Source: Cetobacterium sp050033475
GTDB taxonomy: Bacteria > Fusobacteriota > Fusobacteriia > Fusobacteriales > Fusobacteriaceae
Direction of reading: 5' to 3'
Length of the DNA: 64,000 nucleotides
Assembly (NCBI RefSeq): GCF_050033475.1
Contig: NZ_CP188319.1
Location: forward strand, 868,001 to 932,000
Position numbers and translations under genes: made by a program. The first letter of the stretch is position 1, and each line of letters starts with the position of its first letter. This document shows, piece by piece, positions 58,887 to 64,000 of the stretch. Below the pieces are notes generated by a model. The model was not told the DNA's origin. It saw only the letters and a list, made by a program, of their open reading frames with translations, and did no database searches.

Positions 58887-61361
58887 GTGAATAATACATA
58901 TAAAGTGACCAATGTAACTTGCCAATCCTGTGTGAGGCTTATAGAAACAGTTTTGAATAAAATGGATGGAATTAATAGTGCTACAGTAAATTTAGCTACA
59001 GAAACATTAACAATTGATTATGATGAAAAAATTCTTTCAGAGGAAAAATGGAAAAAAACAATTGAGGATTTAGGATATGGAATTGAAGGAATTAAGGATT
59101 TAAAACATGTGAGATTAAAAATAGATGGGATTCATTGTCAATCCTGTGTGACCTTAATAGAAAAAATTCTTCCAAAACTAAAGGGAATAGAAAAAGTAAC
59201 AGTGAATTTAGCAACAAATATAGGAGAAATAACTTATGATTCCCAGATACTTAAACTATCTGAAATTCTAAATAAATTAGAAGAGCTAGGGTTTAAGGGA
59301 GAGAAAATAAAGGACTACGAAAGTTCGATAGATACTAAAGAGGACAATAAAAAATTAAAAAAAGAATTTAATGAATTTTTAATAGCAATAATTTTCGGAA
59401 CTTTAATTTTTTATATTTCAATGGGACATATGATAGGTATGCCAGTTCCTAAAATGATAAATCCAGATTATCATCCTTTAGCTTTTGCTATGATACAACT
59501 GCTATTTTCTATTCCTGTTATATATACTGGAAGAAGATTTTATTCTGTTGGATTGAAGCAATTAATGAAAGGTGCTCCTAGTATGGATTCTTTAATAGCT
59601 TTGGGAACAGGGGCAGCTTTTGCATATAGTTTATATGGTACATATGAAATTTCTATGGGAAATTTCCATTTTGTTCATATGCTATATTATGAATCTGGAG
59701 TTGTGATAATTGCTTTAATATCCTTAGGAAAATATTTAGAAAAATTAAGTAAAGGAAAAACATCAGAAGCTATAAAAAAATTATTAAATTTACAAAGTAA
59801 AAGTGCTAATTTAGTAAAAAATAATGAAATTATAAAGGTTGATATAGATGAAATTGAAATGGGAGATATTCTCTTAGTAAAGCCAGGAGAAAGTATTCCT
59901 ACAGATGGGATTGTTATAGAAGGACATAGTTCTGTAGATGAGTCAATGCTAACTGGAGAGAGTATACCTATAATAAAGGAAGTTGGAAAAGAAGTATATG
60001 GTGCTAGTATAAATACAAATGGAACTATAAAAATAAAAGTAGTAGCAACTGGAAAAAATACAGTTTTAGCAAAAATAATTAGATTAATTGAAAATGCTCA
60101 AGGATCAAAAGCTCCAATAGCAAGATTAGCAGATATTGTATCTGGATATTTTGTACCAACAGTTATAGTGATAGCAGTGTTGTCAGCTCTCACATGGTAT
60201 ATTTTAGGAAAGTATTCCTATATCTCTTTACCAGAAGATCCAAGTGTATTTGCTTTAACAATTTTAATATCGGTATTAGTTATAGCATGTCCTTGTTCAT
60301 TGGGTCTTGCAACTCCTACAGCAATAATGGTAGGAACAGGAAAAGGAGCTGAACTGGGAATTCTTATAAAATCAGGGGAAGCTTTAGAGAAAACTCATAA
60401 GATTAATACAATAGTTTTAGATAAAACAGGAACAATAACTAAAGGGAAACCTCAAGTAACAGATATAATAAACTTAGGCCAAGAGTCTAAAGAAGAAATC
60501 TTAAGAATGGCCAGTAATTTAGAAGTTTATTCAGAACATCCTTTAGGAGAAGCGATAGTAAAAGAAGGAAAAGAACAAAATATATCTTTTAAAGAAGTAA
60601 AAAATATAAAAATAGTTTCGGGTCAAGGAATAGAAGGAAATATTGAAAATAAAAAAGTAAAAATAGGAAATAAAAAATATTTTAGTTCTCAAAATATATC
60701 TCTAGATTGTCAAAGAGAAATAGATAGATTGGCTGAAGAAGGGAAAACTCCAATGATTATTTCAATAGAAGATGAAATAGTGGGATTAATAGCCGTAGCA
60801 GATCAAATAAAAGAAGACTCTCAGAAAGCCATAAATACCTTAAAAAAAATGGGCTTAGAGGTTATAATGTTAACAGGTGATAATGAAAGAACAGCAAAAG
60901 CCATAGGGAAACAGGTTGGAATAGAAAAAGTAATTTCTGAGGTTTCTCCAGAAGATAAGTATTTAGAGGTTAAAAAAATTCAGGAACAAGGAAAAAAAGT
61001 AGCTATGGTAGGGGATGGAATTAATGATTCACCAGCCTTAGTACAAGCAGATGTAGGAATTGCTGTGGGAGGAGGAACAGATATAGCTATGGAAAGTGCA
61101 GATATTGTTTTAATGAAGAATACAATAGCTGATGTTCCTGTGGCAATAGAATTAAGCCATAGTACTATAAAAAATATAAAAGAAAACTTATTTTGGGCAT
61201 TTATATATAATGGTTTAGGTATTCCATTGGCAGCGGGATTATTATATCCTTTAACAGGGCATTTGTTAAATCCTATGATAGCAGGGGGAGCTATGGCAAT
61301 GAGTTCAGTATCTGTAGTAACTAATGCATTGAGATTAAAATTTTTTAAAAGTAAATATTAG
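58887..61361 (+). CDS. copA: Copper-exporting P1B-type ATPase CopA
   Basis: Pumps Cu(I) out of the cytoplasm. Two N-terminal heavy-metal-binding domains with CxxC sites (Cys12/Cys15 and Cys84/Cys87), then eight membrane segments, the ion motif CPC (468-470), phosphorylation loop DKTGT (from Asp512), the HP motif in SEHPLGEAI, and GDGINDSPAL. The TM7/TM8 signatures YNGLGIPLAAG and MSSVSVVTNALRL are those of Cu(I) pumps. Translation starts at GTG 58887, which has GGGAG at 58874-58878; the TTG at 58857 overlaps the CsoR operator. 824 residues. csoR follows 19 bases downstream. Confidence 0.95.
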   Translation: MNNTYKVTNVTCQSCVRLIETVLNKMDGINSATVNLATETLTIDYDEKILSEEKWKKTIEDLGYGIEGIKDLKHVRLKIDGIHCQSCVTLIEKILPKLKGIEKVTVNLATNIGEITYDSQILKLSEILNKLEELGFKGEKIKDYESSIDTKEDNKKLKKEFNEFLIAIIFGTLIFYISMGHMIGMPVPKMINPDYHPLAFAMIQLLFSIPVIYTGRRFYSVGLKQLMKGAPSMDSLIALGTGAAFAYSLYGTYEISMGNFHFVHMLYYESGVVIIALISLGKYLEKLSKGKTSEAIKKLLNLQSKSANLVKNNEIIKVDIDEIEMGDILLVKPGESIPTDGIVIEGHSSVDESMLTGESIPIIKEVGKEVYGASINTNGTIKIKVVATGKNTVLAKIIRLIENAQGSKAPIARLADIVSGYFVPTVIVIAVLSALTWYILGKYSYISLPEDPSVFALTILISVLVIACPCSLGLATPTAIMVGTGKGAELGILIKSGEALEKTHKINTIVLDKTGTITKGKPQVTDIINLGQESKEEILRMASNLEVYSEHPLGEAIVKEGKEQNISFKEVKNIKIVSGQGIEGNIENKKVKIGNKKYFSSQNISLDCQREIDRLAEEGKTPMIISIEDEIVGLIAVADQIKEDSQKAINTLKKMGLEVIMLTGDNERTAKAIGKQVGIEKVISEVSPEDKYLEVKKIQEQGKKVAMVGDGINDSPALVQADVGIAVGGGTDIAMESADIVLMKNTIADVPVAIELSHSTIKNIKENLFWAFIYNGLGIPLAAGLLYPLTGHLLNPMIAGGAMAMSSVSVVTNALRLKFFKSKY

Positions 61362-61380
61362 AAACAGGAAGGTGTTATAA

Positions 61381-61710
61381 ATGGAAGAAAAAAGATGTCA
61401 TCATGAATGTTGTTCAATAGATCACTGTCATGAAGGAAATTGTCCATCTTTAGAATTAAAAAAGAAATTAAATTCAAGAATGAATAGAATAGAAGGACAA
61501 GTAAAAGGAATAAAAAGAATGATAGATGAGGAAGTTTATTGTGATGAAATTTTAAATCAAATATCTTCTGTAAAAGCAGCCTTAGATGGAGTAGGAAAAT
61601 TAATACTGGAAGCACATATGAAAAAATGTGTTGTTAGAGAAATAAAAATGGGAAATGAAGATAAGGTAATATCAGAGCTATTATATACTTTAGGAAAAAT
61701 GATGAAGTGA
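61381..61710 (+). CDS. csoR: CsoR-family copper-sensing repressor with Cys/His-rich N-terminal extension
   Basis: All-helical metal sensor (DUF156) that leaves DNA when Cu(I) binds. The core shows LNSRMNRIEGQVKGIKRMI and the copper ligands Cys54 (VYCDEIL), His79 and Cys83 (EAHMKKC), the C-H-C set of true copper CsoRs. Unusually, the first 22 residues carry nine more potential ligands (Cys6, His7, His8, Cys10, Cys11, His15, Cys16, His17, Cys21). 109 residues. It lies between copA and a two-component system, with 5 bases to the next gene. The operator at 58834-58858 is the likely target. Confidence 0.92.
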   Translation: MEEKRCHHECCSIDHCHEGNCPSLELKKKLNSRMNRIEGQVKGIKRMIDEEVYCDEILNQISSVKAALDGVGKLILEAHMKKCVVREIKMGNEDKVISELLYTLGKMMK

Positions 61711-61715
61711 TTTAG

Positions 61716-62372
61716 ATGGAAAAAATTTTATTAGTCGATGATGAATGGAAATTAAGAAGATTAATAAGGGATTATTTACAAAAGGAAGGTTATGTAGTAA
61801 AAGAAGCTTCTGATGGAGAGGAAGCTTTGGATTTTTTTAAAACAGATACCTATGAAATGATAATTTTAGATGTAATGATGCCTAAGAGGGATGGATGGAA
61901 TGTTTTAGAAGAAATTAGAAAAGATTCATCAATTCCTGTCATAATGCTAACAGCTAGAGAAGAGGAAAGTGACCAACTTCTAGGTTATGATTTAGGAGTT
62001 GATGAATATATAACAAAACCATTTAATCCTAAATTATTAGTAGCTAAGATTAAAGCTATTCTTAGACGTGGGAAAAATAATTGTCAAAGTAATTTAACTT
62101 TGGGAGAACTAGTAATTAGTTTAGATAAAAGAGAGGTTACCTTAAGTGGAAATTTATTAGAATTATCACCTAAGGAATTTGAATTATTATATTTTTTCAT
62201 GGAAAATACAGGAGTTTCCTTATCTAGAGAAAAGATTTTGACTTCTGTTTGGGGATGGGATTATGATGGAGATGAAAGAACTGTAGATACTCATATAAAA
62301 AGAATCAGAAAAAAAATAGGAGAGGAATATATCCAAACAGTTAGAGGATTTGGATATAAACTAAGTCTATGA
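61716..62372 (+). CDS. OmpR/PhoB-family response regulator
   Basis: 218-residue regulator with a receiver domain (phosphoacceptor Asp52 in LDVMMPKRDG; the switch Thr and Lys in MLTAREE and ITKPFNP) and a C-terminal winged-helix DNA-binding domain (ELSPKEFELLYFFMEN, DERTVDTHIKRIRKKIG, VRGFGYKL). It begins 5 bases after csoR and its stop overlaps the start of the histidine kinase (ATGA), so the copA-csoR-RR-HK genes are likely one operon. A role in envelope copper sensing is a reasonable inference from position only; the DNA target cannot be read. Confidence 0.93.
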   Translation: MEKILLVDDEWKLRRLIRDYLQKEGYVVKEASDGEEALDFFKTDTYEMIILDVMMPKRDGWNVLEEIRKDSSIPVIMLTAREEESDQLLGYDLGVDEYITKPFNPKLLVAKIKAILRRGKNNCQSNLTLGELVISLDKREVTLSGNLLELSPKEFELLYFFMENTGVSLSREKILTSVWGWDYDGDERTVDTHIKRIRKKIGEEYIQTVRGFGYKLSL

Positions 62373-63616
62373 TAAGAATTAAAGGTAGAATATTTCTATT
62401 AATATTTTTAATAGTCTTCACCATGATTTCAGGATTATTTGTAATTAATAAGTTTTTTTTAGAAAAATTTTATTTGGCAGATAGAAAAGAAAGTTTATTA
62501 GAAATAGCTAAAAAAGTTGTAGATCCAACAAAAACAGTTGATTTTCAACAATTGGAAAGGGATTATAATGTTCTTATAAGTATAGAAAAAATGCAACATT
62601 TAGAAACATTTGTAGCAGAGGATAATTTATCTAGACAGGAAGCTGAAAATATAAGAGCGTCCTTAGAAATAGGAGAAAGAGTTTTCATAAATATAAATTT
62701 AAAAGATTATAGAGGAGAGAGTTTATATTTATTCTATCCCTATTTAAGAGGAAAGTTTGTGGAGGTATCTACACCTTTAACCTATATAGAAGAGGGAATG
62801 AGGATTTCTACAGAATATCATTTGAAATTATTAGGTCTTACTTTGCTTGTGGGGATTTCCTTAGCTTTTATTTTAGAAAAAGGAATCGAAGATTTAAATA
62901 GAACTAATGAGCAATTAAAAGAAGAAATAGAAAGAGAAAGACAAATAGATATATTAAGAAAAGAATTTATAGCAAATGTGAGTCATGAGTTAAAAACTCC
63001 AATAGCTATAATTCAAGGGTATGCTCAAGGTCTCTATGAAAATATAGCTTCAGAAGAAGATAAGGAATTTTATTCCCAGACAATTATAGAAGAAAGTAAA
63101 AAAATGGATCATTTAGTTAAAGAATTATTACTTATATCTAAAATGGAAAGTGGACAGTTGAAACTAGAAATAGAAGAGTTTGAAATTAAATCTCTAATAG
63201 AGGAAATAACAGAAAAATTATTAGTTAAATATAAAAATTTTGAAGTTGAATATCCCTCAAAAGAATTTTATGTATTAGGAGATGAGATTTATATAGGGAG
63301 AGTTTTACAAAATCTTATAGAAAATGCATTTAAATACTCAGAAGATTCAAATAAAATAAAAATTCAATTGGAGGAAAAGGGAGAGCAATGCATAATATCT
63401 ATTGAGAATACAACAAAAAGTTTGCTCTCAGAAGAGTTGAAAAATTTATGGACACCTTTTTATAGATTAGATAAAGCTAGGAATAGAGAAGGACATGGTT
63501 TAGGATTATCAATTGTTAAAGGTATATTACAAAGACATAATAGTAAATTTGGAGCAGATATAATAAAGGGAAAATTAAAAATTTGGTTTCAATTAAGAAA
63601 AAAAACTTTTTTTTAG
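62369..63616 (+). CDS. Sensor histidine kinase
   Basis: 415-residue membrane kinase and partner of the upstream regulator. TM1 is at about 7-27, a periplasmic sensor domain covers about 30-150, and TM2 about 152-170. A typical HAMP is not obvious; a short charged coiled coil leads straight to the HisKA dimerisation helix with His206 in FIANVSHELKTPIAIIQGYA. The ATPase domain follows (N box QNLIENAFKYS, then WTPFYRLDKARN and the G-box GHGLGLSIVKG). The sensor domain has no evident Cys/Met/His copper cluster, so the signal is unknown. Four-base overlap with the regulator gene. Confidence 0.93.
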   Translation: MIRIKGRIFLLIFLIVFTMISGLFVINKFFLEKFYLADRKESLLEIAKKVVDPTKTVDFQQLERDYNVLISIEKMQHLETFVAEDNLSRQEAENIRASLEIGERVFININLKDYRGESLYLFYPYLRGKFVEVSTPLTYIEEGMRISTEYHLKLLGLTLLVGISLAFILEKGIEDLNRTNEQLKEEIERERQIDILRKEFIANVSHELKTPIAIIQGYAQGLYENIASEEDKEFYSQTIIEESKKMDHLVKELLLISKMESGQLKLEIEEFEIKSLIEEITEKLLVKYKNFEVEYPSKEFYVLGDEIYIGRVLQNLIENAFKYSEDSNKIKIQLEEKGEQCIISIENTTKSLLSEELKNLWTPFYRLDKARNREGHGLGLSIVKGILQRHNSKFGADIIKGKLKIWFQLRKKTFF

Positions 63617-63669
63617 TATTTATATATGGTAAAATTAAAAAGAATAAAACGATTAGCGGGAGGATTGTA

Positions 63670-64000
63670 ATGAAAAAGTTGATTACGTTTGCTTTAGGTA
63701 TGATGCTTGCAGTAAGTGCTTTTGGAGCTAAGACAACTAAGGTTGGTATTGTATTGTCAACAGGTGGATTGGGAGATAAATCTTTTAACGATGCAGCCTA
63801 CAGAGGATTAGAGAAAGCGAAGAAAGATTTAGGAGTTGATTTTAAATATGTTGAACCTGCTTCCCCAGCAGAGGATGAAGAATTCCTAAGAGAATATGCA
63901 GATGCAAACTATGATTTAATAATAGCTACTGGATTCCAAATGACAGAGGCGGCTAAAACAGTTGCAGCTGATTATCCAGATTTAAAATTTGCTATGATTG
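63670..64000 (+). CDS. BMP-family (nucleoside/Med-type) substrate-binding protein, 3' end missing
   Basis: The first 110 residues of a BMP-family periplasmic binding protein, similar to PnrA/BmpA proteins that bind purine nucleosides for ABC transporters. Signal peptide at 1-20 (MKKLITFALGMMLAVSAFG) with no lipobox Cys, so a soluble periplasmic protein is expected. The mature N-terminus shows KVGIVLSTGGLGDKSFNDAAYRGLEKAKKDLG, read in segments, and a second strand IIATGFQMTEAAKTVAADYPD. GGGAGG precedes ATG 63670. The gene continues past the right edge. Ligand and transporter are not visible. Confidence 0.88.
   Translation, partial: MKKLITFALGMMLAVSAFGAKTTKVGIVLSTGGLGDKSFNDAAYRGLEKAKKDLGVDFKYVEPASPAEDEEFLREYADANYDLIIATGFQMTEAAKTVAADYPDLKFAMI

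Overview
The window is a stretch of very AT-rich bacterial chromosome. Protein families, gene order and codon use point to the Fusobacteriota (a Fusobacterium- or Cetobacterium-like genome). The evidence is Kdo synthesis genes (kdsA, kdsD), which imply an LPS outer membrane, next to Firmicute-like gene clusters (accB-accC-asp23-amaP-nusB, infC-rpmI-rplT, radA-disA, a split transketolase, a reverse-type rubrerythrin). The genus is an inference. Genes are packed tightly and 66 of the 67 genes I call lie on the + strand; one small gene at 45.7-45.9 kb is on the - strand. I see no insertion sequence, phage, CRISPR array, rRNA or origin.

Layout. 0-6.3 kb: tail of an M32 carboxypeptidase, a ROK sugar kinase, an acetate-type transporter, murE-kdsA-kdsD for the envelope, and a tiny DUF1858 redox protein. 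6.4-8.2 kb: Ser/Ser/Arg tRNAs, then an attenuator-type leader and infC-rpmI-rplT, with infC apparently starting at AUU. 8.2-13.6 kb: TPR and membrane J-domain proteins, glmU-prs, a threonylcarbamoyl-AMP synthase and two unknown proteins. 13.6-14.1 kb: two unusual G-rich-loop hairpins and Thr/Glu/Tyr tRNAs ahead of tuf. 15.4-20.7 kb: a YdjM-like membrane protein, transketolase in two subunits, ftsX with an EnvC-like factor, and nadK. 20.7-32.2 kb: recN, a catalytically degenerate Xer-like protein, era, an SNF2 helicase with a large unknown partner, and dnaE.

32.2-37.2 kb: an acetyl-CoA carboxylase/Asp23/nusB operon whose BCCP-like protein lacks the biotinyl lysine, then a ComM/YifB AAA protein. 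37.3-45.9 kb: rubrerythrin behind a PerR/Fur-type box, rluD-rnhB-yraN-Zn ribbon-comF-unknown, tpiA-gpmI, and a lysine riboswitch controlling an NhaC-family transporter. 46-58.8 kb: ychF, yceD-rpmF, the type II fatty-acid/phospholipid cluster plsX-fabH-fabD-acpP-fabF, rnc, a radical SAM protein, rng, coaD, radA and disA. 58.8-63.6 kb: a copper module (CsoR operator, copA, csoR) running directly into a two-component system. The window ends inside a BMP-family binding protein.

Most of the window is housekeeping. The most notable signals are catalytic-residue losses in three conserved proteins (BCCP without its acceptor Lys, Xer without its Arg/His residues, LytM without its zinc ligands) and several unassigned regulatory palindromes: over the fabD promoter, upstream of accB, and at the start sites of the transketolase and DUF1858 genes. 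The infC attenuator and the paired G-loop hairpins at 13.6 kb also stand out. All calls come from reading the sequence; no database search was run.
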